From ZC4RG35 sp040878345 (GTDB taxonomy: Bacteria > Actinomycetota > Acidimicrobiia > Spongiisociales > ZC4RG35): 64,000 nucleotides of DNA. A program made the translations under genes and the position numbers. The stretch lies in assembly GCA_040878345.1 (NCBI GenBank), contig JBBDML010000019.1:1-64000 (forward strand), read 5' to 3'. Below are positions 1 through 8,534 of the stretch, in pieces; positions within the stretch are counted from its first letter, which is position 1, and every line of letters begins with the position of its first letter. The notes below the pieces were generated by a model. The model was not told where the DNA came from. It worked only from the letters and a program-made list of their open reading frames with translations, and did not search any database.

Positions 1-189
1 CTGTGGCTGAGGCCCTCGGTCACCGGACTGGCAGGGTGGTTGACACTGAAATGGGGGCGTGCGAAAAGTCAAAGGTGGCACTGGCGATGAACCTCGGGTC
101 GCTATGCCACTGGCATGCTGTCGCCCTGGCCTGATCGACGGCCTCGCAGCTACATACAAGACAGCGAGAACCAGGGCTTTCGACCATGA

Positions 190-621
190 GTGACAGATAC
201 TCTCAGTGGCATGACGCAGAGTTCAGGCTTTGAGTCCTGGTTGCAGGTTGAGACAGCGCTAAAACGAGCAGTCAGGAAGCTTCGGCGGAGCGGCGACATG
301 GTGGCCATCTACACGTCGGGTGGACGGAATATGTCGATCGGTAGTGAGTCCGGCGGGCTCATGCCATCCGGATTCAGGTGCACGGCCCATGGCGACTCGG
401 CGCTAAAGGACCTGACGCCGAAAGATGGCCGCTACGAGGCGGGCGGACTAATGCCCAGATTGGGTGGCGATGACTACCAATCGGATCGTGTTCCCGCGCC
501 AGATGCAATCAGCTGGATGACGGAACTCGCGAGAGCATGGAGGCTCGACGCGAGTTCAGTAAGGATCGAACTCATGTCACTCGACAAGTCCAGCCCTTTT
601 TACAAGAGCCTTGGCTCTTGA
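190..621 (+). CDS. Hypothetical protein, unknown function
   Basis: Open frame of 143 codons starting at a GTG; an in-frame ATG at 208 is an alternative start. I recognise no family. The C-terminal third looks like ordinary globular protein with an amphipathic helix, while the middle is rich in Gly and Ser. Third codon positions are clearly less G/C-biased than in gatCAB or pyk nearby, so it may be recently acquired or not coding at all. An ATG at 186 opens a different frame that stops after 15 codons. No ribosome binding site is visible before either start. It sits beside decayed gene fragments on the opposite strand, which lowers confidence that it is functional. Confidence 0.35.
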   Translation: MTDTLSGMTQSSGFESWLQVETALKRAVRKLRRSGDMVAIYTSGGRNMSIGSESGGLMPSGFRCTAHGDSALKDLTPKDGRYEAGGLMPRLGGDDYQSDRVPAPDAISWMTELARAWRLDASSVRIELMSLDKSSPFYKSLGS

Positions 622-848
622 TCGGCATACCGACGTTAGGCGACCCGGCACGATGAGATTGAGTCGGCTACGGCTCGAGCAGAAAGTGCACGCCGGTTCC
701 GGCTCTCTATCAACAGGGCCTTCCGACCTCACCTCCAAAAACAGTGAGACCAGGAAACCTGTAAATGGCTCTGGCGATGCTGTGCCGATCTCCAGGGCGA
801 GTAGCGGTTGGGCGCGCGGCGGGCCGCATGAGGTGCCACTAGTGGCTG
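622..848. other. Intergenic stretch, nothing recognised
   Basis: Only short overlapping ORFs on both strands with no family resemblance and weak codon bias. It lies between the 3' ends of the orphan ORF (+) and the oxidoreductase-methyltransferase remnant (-). I see no convincing terminator. Confidence 0.4.
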
Positions 849-1811
849 CTATAAGATTCGCCGCGCACGTAGGACGATGTCGTGGATGTGTGGGGAGGGC
901 TTCCCCTCGGGCCGGGCTCGCCACTCGTGGGTCTTGATCTCCCACTCCGGCGAGTCTTGTAGGACGTCGATGAAGTCGGCAACCTGCAGGTAGGCGTCGG
1001 GGTCGTAGGGTTGGCCGTGCTCGCTTTCGGCTGAGGGGTGCTTTGGTTCTAGGTCGTGGCTTACGACGAGGAGGGTGCCCCCTGGAGCGACCGCCTCGAG
1101 CAGATTGCGCATAGCTCTGTTGTCGGGTGTTCGTTGGATCGGGACGTAGTGAGCCGTCACGAGGTCGAACACTCCGGTTTCGAAGGCAGCGAAGTCATTG
1201 GCGTCTGTGCGGTGAGTCTCGATTTCTAATCCGTGTCTGTCGCCTTCGGCTGCGAGGCGGTCGAGCGCCCGCTGCGAGATGTCGCTGGCGGTCACCTTCC
1301 AGCCCTGCTCAGCAAGCCAGATGGCATCGCCCCCTTCGCCAGCTCCGACGTCGAGGGCACGGCCCGGTGAAACGCCGGTCAGTTCGGCCACCAGACTGTG
1401 GTTGGGGTTGCCGCTCCAGATGTGATCGCCGCTGTAGCGGTGGTCCCAGTCGGCTTCGCCGGAGGATGGCCGGGCCGCGCGCTCGATGTCTTCGTGGGCG
1501 AGGCTGAAGCTGATGACGGCACCGACCCGGCTGCCGTTCGCCGCTGCCTGCAACACCTGCTGGCTCGGGTCGGTGAGATTCCCGGCGGCATACAGCCCAG
1601 GGACTGAAGTCTCGCCGGTCTCATCGGTCTCGATGAAGTCGCCCAGGCCGCTGGGGTGCTCCACCGGTTCGAGGCCCAGCGTTCCGAACACGTCTGCGCG
1701 CACCCTGAATCGGGCGCTGACCACCACCGCATCGGCATCGATGTGGTCGCCACCTATCAGCTCCACCGCCTTAACGCGCCCATGCTCATCTGTGACGACG
1801 GAGCTTACCGG
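849..1811 (-). pseudogene. 5'-truncated NAD(P)/FAD oxidoreductase fused to SAM methyltransferase
   Basis: The frame is open from 1811 down to a TAG at 849. The first 85 or so residues match the C-terminal end of thioredoxin-reductase-like flavoproteins: a DADAVVVSARF-like strand, then VPGLYAAGNLTDP, the usual FAD-contacting G-D/N motif. The rest is a complete class I methyltransferase with a GRALDVGAGEGG motif I and a TASDIS acidic strand end. Full-length proteins of this fused type (oxidoreductase then methyltransferase) are known in actinobacteria. Here the whole N-terminal FAD/NAD portion is missing: a TGA at 1812-1814 closes the frame and no flavoprotein sequence is found further upstream. 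A GTG at 1766 could start a 305-residue protein, so the methyltransferase half might still be made, but the reductase cannot work. Confidence 0.7.
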
Positions 1812-1861
1812 TCAGGCACGTCCTCTGAGTTTGAGACAAACCCGCCAGATAGGTGCCGATC

Positions 1862-1893
1862 GAGCGCTTCTTCTGTGGGTCGATGAAGCGCTC
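1862..1893. repeat. 9-bp inverted repeat (hairpin)
   Basis: GAGCGCTTC at 1862-1870 pairs perfectly with GAAGCGCTC at 1885-1893 across a 14-nt loop. It lies between two gene remnants, close to the breakpoint of the truncated oxidoreductase. It could be a hairpin terminator lacking a T tract, or part of the element that caused the truncation. Neither can be shown from sequence alone. Confidence 0.4.
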
Positions 1894-1957
1894 CTTCAGT
1901 CATCAGGCTGTCAACCTGAGTTGGAGCGGCCACAAGTCTGGTCGGTGAGGCGGAAGG

Positions 1958-2134
1958 TCAGTTCGACGGGGACACTGTTGTGGGCTCAGTGACAGGTTGG
2001 ATGTATCGGTTGGAGGGGAAAACGTTGTCCGGGTCGTGGGCCCGCTTCACATCGCGAGCCGCCTGGGGTTGGCCTTCCCTACGAGCCTGCGCCCAACCGG
2101 GATGTGGAGGGTCGTTGTGGCCGAACCGCGGCCG
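1958..2134 (-). pseudogene. C-terminal fragment of a berberine-bridge-type FAD-linked oxidase
   Basis: Translating the minus strand in the frame that ends at the TGA at 1958-1960 gives about 58 residues, including DVKRAHDPDNVFPSNRYIQP. This resembles the extreme C-terminal BBE segment of FAD-linked oxidases (K..YDP.N.F..N..I). It starts immediately after the stop codon of the adenylate cyclase on the same strand, and the rest of the flavoprotein is absent. It is therefore a leftover 3' end, created when the cyclase region joined this sequence. No start codon or ribosome binding site is expected or seen. Confidence 0.6.
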
Positions 2135-3352
2135 CTACGCCCGGCCCAGCAGGAAGTAGGTAACCATCTCCCCCTTCCCTTTGACGTCTATGGGGCCGCG
2201 GCGTTCGAAGCGGTAGCCGGGGTTGAGACGCCGGTAGGTGCCTTCGGTCACCTGGATCCGTCCGGGCAACCCGTGGGTCTCCATCCGGCTAGCGGTGTTG
2301 ACGGTGTCGCCCCAAAGGTCGTAGATGAACTTGCGGCGTCCGATTACCCCCGCCACCACCGGGCCCGTGTCGATCCCGATCCGCATCGACAACGGCCCAC
2401 CCTCGGGGTCGGTGCGGCCCGCCGTCTCCGCCTGGATCTCGAGGGCCATGTCGGCGATCGCCTCGGCATGGTCGGGGCGGGGGTCGGGGATCCCGGCGGC
2501 CACCATGTAGGCGTCGCCGATGGTCTTGATCTTTTCCAGGCCGTGGCGGTCGGCGAGCCGGTCGAAGACAGTGAACAAGTCGTCGAGGGTCCGCACCATC
2601 TCGGAGGGGCTGATCCGCTGGCTGCGGCCGGTGAAGTCCACTAGATCGGCGAACATGACCGTCGCCTCCGGGTAGGCGTCGGCGATCACCTCGTCACTTC
2701 GTTTGAGGCGCTCGGCGATCGGCGCCGGGAGGATGTTCAACAGGAGCCGTTCGGACCGTTCCCGCTCCTCTTCCAGGGCCCGGCGGCTGCGCATCGCCTC
2801 CCCCAACAGCAGCACCGCTGCCATCATCGCCGCGTCGGGCAGCACCCGGCCCAGCAAGGGGGCCACCGCTTCGCCCTGGAAAAGGCTTCGGTAGGCGACC
2901 CAGCCGAGGGGGGCGACTGCGAACCAAGTCCCGATCCCCAGCGCCCAACCGAGGTGACCTGCCGCCCAGGCGGTGGCAAGCGCCACCGACATCGGCACTG
3001 CCGGGAATATGCCGGGATAGTCGACCAAGTAGTAGACCTCGACGAGGGCGGCCGACCCCAGGAGCGACACCAGGGGCCAGCGGCGTCGGATGAGGACCAA
3101 GGCAGCGATGGCGGCGCCTAACCCATAGGCGAAGGCGTCGGGGGGCATGGCCGGCTCCTCGACAATGCCCCTCAGCTCCCGGGGGTCGGCGGTGTTGATG
3201 GCGGTCGTGATCGCCACCGCCAAGGCGAGCGCCAGCAGAACGTCGACCACCCAGGCCGGCACCCGTCGCAACTGCTTGGTGATCCGTCCCAGGGGCCTTG
3301 GCCAGACCGTGCTCACGCCCTCAGCTTGACCGCCATCCGAGGCCATTGCCAA
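2135..3352 (-). CDS. Membrane-anchored class III adenylate cyclase
   Basis: 405 residues. The N-terminal half (about 35-190) has several hydrophobic segments, so the protein should be membrane-bound. A short coiled linker with LLNILP follows; this motif typically precedes class III cyclase domains. The catalytic domain (about 228-400) has ATVMFADLVDFT, whose first Asp is a metal ligand, EKIKTIGDAYM with the purine-contacting Lys, the second metal Asp in RIGIDTGPVVAGVIG, and YDLWGDTVNTASRME, with Asp at the base-selecting site and the Asn/Arg transition-state residues. All key residues for cAMP synthesis are therefore present. Upstream on its strand lies 480 bp without an intact gene. It is probably transcribed alone. 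The input it senses is not evident from the sequence. Confidence 0.88.
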   Translation of the reverse strand: MAMASDGGQAEGVSTVWPRPLGRITKQLRRVPAWVVDVLLALALAVAITTAINTADPRELRGIVEEPAMPPDAFAYGLGAAIAALVLIRRRWPLVSLLGSAALVEVYYLVDYPGIFPAVPMSVALATAWAAGHLGWALGIGTWFAVAPLGWVAYRSLFQGEAVAPLLGRVLPDAAMMAAVLLLGEAMRSRRALEEERERSERLLLNILPAPIAERLKRSDEVIADAYPEATVMFADLVDFTGRSQRISPSEMVRTLDDLFTVFDRLADRHGLEKIKTIGDAYMVAAGIPDPRPDHAEAIADMALEIQAETAGRTDPEGGPLSMRIGIDTGPVVAGVIGRRKFIYDLWGDTVNTASRMETHGLPGRIQVTEGTYRRLNPGYRFERRGPIDVKGKGEMVTYFLLGRA

Positions 3353-3835
3353 CCCCCACGCACACCGGGCCGAACACCCGCACTGGAGGTGCCGTTATGC
3401 GCGGTTTGCGGATGTGAGTGTTATCGCCCGAGATCTGTCGTTTAGTACGTTCGTCATCAGCGTTAGCTGTCGGGACCAGGGCTGCCAACCTTTCAGATCA
3501 CTCGACGATGGGTTCGTTTCGATGCGTGATATAGACGTTCGGATTCTCGACGGGAGCCCACCACGAGAACGAAGCAATCACTTTCCAGTCCGCTGATTGA
3601 GAAAGGCGCCCTTCGATAGCGACTCGATGTTCCGAGCCAGGCTGTGGCCGCCACTCCCAGCTGTCGTCTCCGAATTCAGCGATGACTTCGGTGGTTGAAC
3701 GCCGTGGACCGCAAAGGGTTTGGCGAACTCGTGGCGATCACCAGGTATGCGCCAGTCGAGCCGGTCATGAGGTGCCATGAGCCTAGGGAATATGGGGGAA
3801 TCCCGACCTCGGCCGGGCAATACACTCCCGGGCCC
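3353..3835. other. Gene-poor 480-bp region with a decayed ORF
   Basis: No intact gene. The left part (3353-3497) holds nothing recognisable. 3498-3778 on the minus strand contains a frameshifted remnant listed separately. A TACACT box at 3821-3826 is probably the -10 element of gatCAB. Confidence 0.5.
3498..3778 (-). pseudogene. Frameshifted remnant of an unidentified gene
   Basis: An ATG at 3776-3778 (minus strand) opens a frame beginning MAPHDRLDWRIPGDRHEFAK and reading on to about 3700. There the sensible reading moves to a different frame that gives TTEVIAEFGDDSWEWRPQPG and continues, rich in Trp and charged residues, to a TGA at 3498-3500. Both pieces look like real protein, and joining them needs one frameshift. 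I do not recognise the family. It has no visible ribosome binding site and sits just upstream of gatC on the other strand. Confidence 0.35.
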
Positions 3836-4123
3836 ATGCCCGTCGAAATCGATATCGCACATGTTGCCCGGCTTGCCCGTCTCGATCTGACTCAGGACGA
3901 GTTGGCGGCATACCAGGGCCAGCTCGGGGTGATTCTCGAGCATGCGGCCCGGGTCCAGACGCTGGAGGGAAAGCCCGAGGTCGAATCGACGCACACCCTC
4001 GGCCTGGAGAATGTGTATCGGGACGACGAGGTGACCCCCTCCCTCGACCGGGAGGAGGTGCTGGCGGCCGCGCCCGAGACCCGAGACGGGTACTTCGTGG
4101 TGCCCCCCGCCCTGGAGTCATGA
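3836..4123 (+). CDS. gatC: Asp-tRNA(Asn)/Glu-tRNA(Gln) amidotransferase subunit C
   Basis: 95 residues, the normal GatC size. The N-terminal HVARLARLDLTQDEL helix motif and the C-terminal DGYFVVPPALES are diagnostic. GatC wraps around GatA and GatB to stabilise the GatCAB complex, which converts misacylated Glu-tRNA(Gln) or Asp-tRNA(Asn) to Gln- or Asn-tRNA in the cytoplasm. The ATG at 3836 is chosen over an upstream in-frame start at 3695 because the GatC fold begins here. A TACACT -10-like box lies at 3821-3826, only 9 nt before the ATG, implying a leader of about 3 nt. Its stop overlaps the gatA start by 4 nt (ATGA). Confidence 0.95.
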   Translation: MPVEIDIAHVARLARLDLTQDELAAYQGQLGVILEHAARVQTLEGKPEVESTHTLGLENVYRDDEVTPSLDREEVLAAAPETRDGYFVVPPALES

Positions 4124-5589
4124 CGCCCTCCACCCCCACCATCGTCGAGGCGGGAGCGCTCCTGCGATCGGGCGAAGTCACCGCCATCTCACTTCTCGAA
4201 GGGGTGCTCGAAGTCGCCCATCGGACCGAGGCGATGTTGCACGCCTATCTCACCATCGACCGCGAGGGGGCGGTCGAAGCCGCCGTCGCCGCCGACACCG
4301 AGCTGGCGGCGGGTCATGACCGGGGCCCCCTCCATGGCATCCCCGTCGCGCTCAAGGACAACATGTGCACCAGGGGCCTTGAAACCACCGCCTCCTCCCA
4401 GATCCTCTCCGGGTACCTGCCCCCTTACGACGCCACTGTCGTGCGCCGGCTCCGAGAGGCGGGGGCTGTCATCGTCGGGAAGACCAACCTCGACGAGTTC
4501 GCCATGGGCTCATCGACCGAGAACTCGGCGTATGGCGCCACCTATAACCCCTGGGACATCGGCCGGGTGCCCGGTGGCTCCTCGGGGGGCTCGGCGGCGG
4601 CGGTGGCGGCCGGGTCGGCCATCACTGGTCTCGGGTCGGACACCGGGGGGTCGATTCGACAGCCGGCGGCGCTGTCCGGGATCGTCGGGCTGAAACCGAC
4701 CTATGGGACGGTGAGCCGGTACGGGTTGATCGCCTTTGCCTCGTCACTCGACCAGATCGGGCCGCTGTCGAGGACCGTCGACGACGCGGCGCTGACCCTC
4801 GAGGCGATATGGGGCCATGACCCACTCGACGCGACCTCATACCCCGGCGAGTATCCCGACCTGAGGGCCGACATGACCACAGGCGTGTCCGGGCTCAAGG
4901 TGGGGGTGGTAAGTGAGCTGGCGGGCGAGGGGTACGAGCCCGATGTCGAGGCCGCGGTGGCGGCGATGGTGGAGCGGCTTGCCGGCGAGGGCGCCGCCGT
5001 GGTCGAAGTCTCCCTCCCGTCATTCGAGATCGCCCTGTCGGCCTATTACCTGATCGCACCGGCCGAGGCCTCGGCCAACCTGGCGCGTTTCGACGGGATC
5101 CGCTACGGGCTCCGGGTGCCCGGTGACACCACCGAGTCGCTGATGGCCCGGACCCGGGCGGAGGGCTTCGGCCCCGAGGTGACTCGCCGCATCCTCCTCG
5201 GGACCTACGGGCTCTCGGCCGGCTACTACGAAGCCTTCTATGGCCAGGCCCAGCGGGTCAGGGCCGCCATCCGTCAGGACCTGGCCCGGGTGTACCACGA
5301 TGTGGACGTCTTGGTCTCCCCCACCAGCCCCACCGTGGCCTTCGAGGCCGGTGCCAGGGTGGCCGACCCGCTGGCCATGTACCTCTCCGACATCTGCACC
5401 ATCCCCTCCAATCTGGCCGGCGACCCGGCGATCTCGGTGCCGATCGGCCTCGACGGCCGGGGTCTTCCCATAGGTTTTCAGGTGATGGCCCCCGCTCTGG
5501 GGGAGCGCACCTTGTTCAGGGTGGCAGCCGAGGTGGAGAGGCTCGCCGGATTCACTGCCCGGCCCGAGATCGAGCTGGTGGCGTCGTGA
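4120..5589 (+). CDS. gatA: Asp-tRNA(Asn)/Glu-tRNA(Gln) amidotransferase subunit A
   Basis: 489 residues, full length for the amidase-signature family. ALKDNM supplies the catalytic Lys, and the Gly/Ser-rich stretch at about residues 150-180 (GGSSGGSAAAVAAG followed by LGSDTGGSIRQPA) carries the cis-Ser and nucleophilic Ser of the Ser-cisSer-Lys triad. GatA hydrolyses glutamine and passes the ammonia to GatB. It overlaps gatC by 4 nt at its start and gatB by 4 nt at its end, so the three subunits are translationally coupled and made in balance. Confidence 0.97.
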   Translation: MTPSTPTIVEAGALLRSGEVTAISLLEGVLEVAHRTEAMLHAYLTIDREGAVEAAVAADTELAAGHDRGPLHGIPVALKDNMCTRGLETTASSQILSGYLPPYDATVVRRLREAGAVIVGKTNLDEFAMGSSTENSAYGATYNPWDIGRVPGGSSGGSAAAVAAGSAITGLGSDTGGSIRQPAALSGIVGLKPTYGTVSRYGLIAFASSLDQIGPLSRTVDDAALTLEAIWGHDPLDATSYPGEYPDLRADMTTGVSGLKVGVVSELAGEGYEPDVEAAVAAMVERLAGEGAAVVEVSLPSFEIALSAYYLIAPAEASANLARFDGIRYGLRVPGDTTESLMARTRAEGFGPEVTRRILLGTYGLSAGYYEAFYGQAQRVRAAIRQDLARVYHDVDVLVSPTSPTVAFEAGARVADPLAMYLSDICTIPSNLAGDPAISVPIGLDGRGLPIGFQVMAPALGERTLFRVAAEVERLAGFTARPEIELVAS

Positions 5590-7049
5590 CCAACACCATC
5601 GCCTGGGAGCCCGTGATCGGGATCGAAGTCCATGTCGAGCTGTCGACTCGCTCCAAGATGTTCTGTGGCTGTGCCGTCGACTTCGGGGCCCCACCCAACA
5701 CCAATGTGTGCCCGGTCTGTCTGGGGCTCCCCGGAGCCCTCCCCGTTCCCAACCGGAAGGCCATCGAGCACATCCTGGCCATCGGGCTTGCCCTCAACTG
5801 CGAGGTCTCACCCCGGTCGGTGTTCCATCGCAAGAACTACTTCTACGCCGACCTCCCCAAGAACTATCAGATCAGCCAGTTCGACGTCCCGGTGTGCACC
5901 GGTGGGTTCCTCGACATCACGGTCGATGGGGAGACGAGGCGGATCGGCATCGAGCGGGCCCACATGGAGGAGGACACCGGGAAGTCGACCCATGTCGGCC
6001 AAGGGGGAAGGATCCACGCTGCCTCGGCGACTCTGCTGGACTTCAACCGCTCCGGGGTCCCCCTGGTCGAGATCGTCTCCAAGCCGGAGATCCGCAGTGC
6101 CGCCGAGGCCAGGGCCTACGCCCAGGAGCTGCGGTCGCTGGTGGCCGAGCTCGGGGTGTCCGACGCCCGTCTAGAGGAGGGGTCGCTCCGCTTCGACGCC
6201 AATGTCTCGGTGCGGATGGCGGGGACCGATGTTCTCGGCACCAAGGTCGAGATCAAGAACATGAACTCCTTCCGGTCCTTGGAGCGCGCCATCGAGCACG
6301 AAGTCGAGAGACAGATCACGTTGGTGGCCGAGGGTGAGGAGCTGACCCAGGAGACGAGGCACTGGGACGAGGAGAAGGGGGTCACCCACTCGATGCGGAC
6401 CAAGGAAGGCTCCTCCGACTACCGCTACTTCACCGAGCCCGACCTGGTCCCGATGGTGATCGGCGACTCATGGGTGGCGGCGGTGAGGGACGCACTCCCC
6501 GAGCTTCCCGCCCGGCGAAGGGCCCGGTACCAGGGCCTGGGGCTCGACGGCCGGTCGGCCGCCGTGCTCTCCGACGCTCCGACACGGCTCCGGGAGATCT
6601 TCGACGAGGCTGTCGCCGTCGGAGCCGGCGCCGTTGCCGCAGCGAATTGGGTGACCGGCGAGATCACCGGGCACATCAGGCGAACCGGCATCGACGCCCA
6701 TGAGCTGACATTGGATGGTGCCCAGCTCGCGGAACTTGTGGGTCTGGTCGATGAGGGGCTGGTGTCACCGACCGCGGCAAAAGAGGTGCTGGAGGGGGTC
6801 TTGGCGGGCGAAGGAAGCCCGCGCCAGGTGGCGATGACACGTGACCTGGCCCAGATGTCAGACCCGGGTGAGCTGGCGGCAGTGGTGGCATCGGTCCTGG
6901 CGTCGCACCCCGACGCCGTCGAGAGCTTCCGCTCGAGCGGTGAGGAGAAAGTGGTCGGGTTCCTGGTCGGCCAGGTGATGCGGGTGACCCAGGGAAAGGC
7001 CGATCCCCGAATGGTCAATCGTCTGTTGAGGGAGTCCCTGGGCGGTTGA
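5586..7049 (+). CDS. gatB: Asp-tRNA(Asn)/Glu-tRNA(Gln) amidotransferase subunit B
   Basis: 487 residues. It starts with WEPVIGIEVHVEL, typical of GatB, followed by a zinc-site-like region (MFCGCAVDFG, then CPVCLGLPG), the kinase-like cradle (FHRKNYFYADLPKNYQISQ) and a C-terminal YqeY-type helical domain that binds the tRNA. GatB phosphorylates the misacylated tRNA carboxyl group and transamidates it with ammonia from GatA. The GTG start at 5586 overlaps the gatA stop (GTGA). It is the last gene of the gatCAB operon; pyk follows after 37 nt with its own predicted promoter. Confidence 0.97.
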   Translation: MTNTIAWEPVIGIEVHVELSTRSKMFCGCAVDFGAPPNTNVCPVCLGLPGALPVPNRKAIEHILAIGLALNCEVSPRSVFHRKNYFYADLPKNYQISQFDVPVCTGGFLDITVDGETRRIGIERAHMEEDTGKSTHVGQGGRIHAASATLLDFNRSGVPLVEIVSKPEIRSAAEARAYAQELRSLVAELGVSDARLEEGSLRFDANVSVRMAGTDVLGTKVEIKNMNSFRSLERAIEHEVERQITLVAEGEELTQETRHWDEEKGVTHSMRTKEGSSDYRYFTEPDLVPMVIGDSWVAAVRDALPELPARRRARYQGLGLDGRSAAVLSDAPTRLREIFDEAVAVGAGAVAAANWVTGEITGHIRRTGIDAHELTLDGAQLAELVGLVDEGLVSPTAAKEVLEGVLAGEGSPRQVAMTRDLAQMSDPGELAAVVASVLASHPDAVESFRSSGEEKVVGFLVGQVMRVTQGKADPRMVNRLLRESLGG

Positions 7050-7074
7050 CCTAGGACCGTGCCCTCGCCGGGTT

Positions 7075-7080
7075 AGGTTT
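7075..7080 (+). promoter_or_regulatory. -10 box (TAGGTT) of pyk, leaderless spacing
   Basis: TANNNT hexamer ending 6 nt before the pyk ATG, which would place transcription start at the ATG. A TTGACC at 7047-7052 is too far away (22 nt) to be a standard -35. Confidence 0.45.
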
Positions 7081-7086
7081 CCTGGC

Positions 7087-8520
7087 ATGCACCGTCAGAC
7101 CAAGATCATCGCCACACTGGGTCCCGCGGTGGCCAGCCTCGAGGGGGTGCGCGCCCTGGTCGACGCCGGCATGGACGTTGCCCGGCTCAACTTCTCCCAC
7201 GGGTCAGCCGAGTTGCTGAGAGACTTGTACGAGTGGGTTCGGGCGGCTTCGGAGGAGTCGGGTCGCCCGGTGGCGGTGATGCAGGACATCCAGGGCCCGA
7301 AGCTGCGGGTGGGCATCTTCCCGGATGGCGAGATAAAGCTGCGTCCTGGGGCCGAGGTCGACCTGGTCCCTGACACCTGGGAGGGCGGGCCGAGCACCAT
7401 CCCGATCGGGTACCCGGACCTCCTCGATGACGTCCACCCCGGCGACCGGGTGATCCTCGCCGACGGGATGGTCTCACTCGAGGTCACCGGTGTCGGCGAT
7501 TCGTCTTTGCGCGCCCGCGTCGTGACCGCGGGGACCTTGGCCGATCACAAAGGGGTATCGCTCCCCGACAGTCGGCTGGCCTTGGGCAACGTCACGGCCA
7601 AGGACCAGGCTGACCTGGCCCTCGGGCGGGAGTGGGGGGTGGACTACGTGGCGGCCTCTTTCGTTCGAACCAGGGAGGACGTGGAAGCCGTGACCGCCCT
7701 TGCCGGGGGAGCACCGATCATCGCCAAGATCGAGTTGGCCCGGGCCCTCGACAACCTGGACGAGATCCTCGAAGCCTCTTTCGGGGTCATGGTGGCCAGG
7801 GGCGACCTCGGTGTCCAGGTACCACTTGAGCGGCTCCCCCTGATCCAGGCCGACATCCTGTCGAGGGCGAACGCCGCCGGGCGGCTATCAGTGACCGCCA
7901 CGGAGATGTTGGAGTCGATGACCCACAGCCCTCGGCCGACCCGGGCCGAGGTCACCGATGTGGCGACCGCGGTCATGGCAGGCACCGACGCGGTGATGCT
8001 CTCCGGGGAGACCGCGGTGGGGGAATACTCCGAAGAGACGGTGATGGCGATGGCCCGGATCTGTCAGACCGTGGAGGAGGGCACCCTGTCAGGCAGGGGG
8101 GTCCACCCGGTGGAGTTCGTGGGTGATGAGAACAACGTGGCCTCGGCGGTGGCCCAGGCCGCCACTCAGATCGCGCTCAACGTGGGGGCCAGCGCGATCG
8201 TTGCTTTCACCGAGAGCGGTAACACCGCCCGCCTCATCTCCAAATACCGCCCCGAGCAGCGGATCGTGGCCTTCAGCCCAAGGATCGAGACCCTTCGCCG
8301 GATGGCCCTGATGTGGGGGGTGATCCCTCATGAGTTCGAGCGGCAGGCGTCCACCGACGAGGAGATGGCGCTGGCGTCGTCGATGCTGGAGAAGGATGGG
8401 GTGGTCCAACGTGGCGAGACGGTTGTGATGGTGGCCGGTGTGCCACCCAACCTCCGGGCCTCCACCAATCTGGTCAAGGTCCACCGGATCGGCGAGCCGT
8501 CGGGCCGGCTCGGGGGCTGA
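7087..8520 (+). CDS. pyk: Pyruvate kinase
   Basis: 477 residues, the normal bacterial length. The N-terminal TKIIATLGPA, the nucleotide and metal motifs MQDIQGPKLRVG and IAKIELARALDNLDEI, the signature MVARGDLGVQVPLERLP and TATEMLESM are all present, followed by the C-terminal allosteric domain (VAFTESGNTARLISKYRP). The enzyme transfers phosphate from phosphoenolpyruvate to ADP in the last step of glycolysis. There is no Shine-Dalgarno sequence; a TAGGTT box lies 6 nt upstream of the ATG, suggesting a leaderless transcript independent of gatCAB. The small ORF at 8535 follows after 14 nt. Confidence 0.97.
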   Translation: MHRQTKIIATLGPAVASLEGVRALVDAGMDVARLNFSHGSAELLRDLYEWVRAASEESGRPVAVMQDIQGPKLRVGIFPDGEIKLRPGAEVDLVPDTWEGGPSTIPIGYPDLLDDVHPGDRVILADGMVSLEVTGVGDSSLRARVVTAGTLADHKGVSLPDSRLALGNVTAKDQADLALGREWGVDYVAASFVRTREDVEAVTALAGGAPIIAKIELARALDNLDEILEASFGVMVARGDLGVQVPLERLPLIQADILSRANAAGRLSVTATEMLESMTHSPRPTRAEVTDVATAVMAGTDAVMLSGETAVGEYSEETVMAMARICQTVEEGTLSGRGVHPVEFVGDENNVASAVAQAATQIALNVGASAIVAFTESGNTARLISKYRPEQRIVAFSPRIETLRRMALMWGVIPHEFERQASTDEEMALASSMLEKDGVVQRGETVVMVAGVPPNLRASTNLVKVHRIGEPSGRLGG

Positions 8521-8522
8521 GT

Positions 8523-8528
8523 TACGAT
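8523..8528 (+). promoter_or_regulatory. -10 box (TACGAT), leaderless spacing
   Basis: TANNNT hexamer ending 6 nt before the ATG at 8535. It would give a leaderless mRNA for the small ORF independent of pyk. Confidence 0.4.
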
Positions 8529-8534
8529 CGGGCA

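Noticed and set aside
577..945. Overlapping ORFs on both strands between the orphan ORF and the methyltransferase remnant
   Set aside because: No family features, no ribosome binding site, composition typical of random high-GC frames.
1812..1957. Possible transposase fragment between the two flavoenzyme remnants
   Set aside because: One frame gives a short basic peptide but no transposase motif could be recognised, and no terminal inverted repeats were found.
1127..1992. Several plus-strand ORFs opposite the oxidoreductase-methyltransferase remnant
   Set aside because: They are mirror frames of a recognisable coding sequence on the minus strand.
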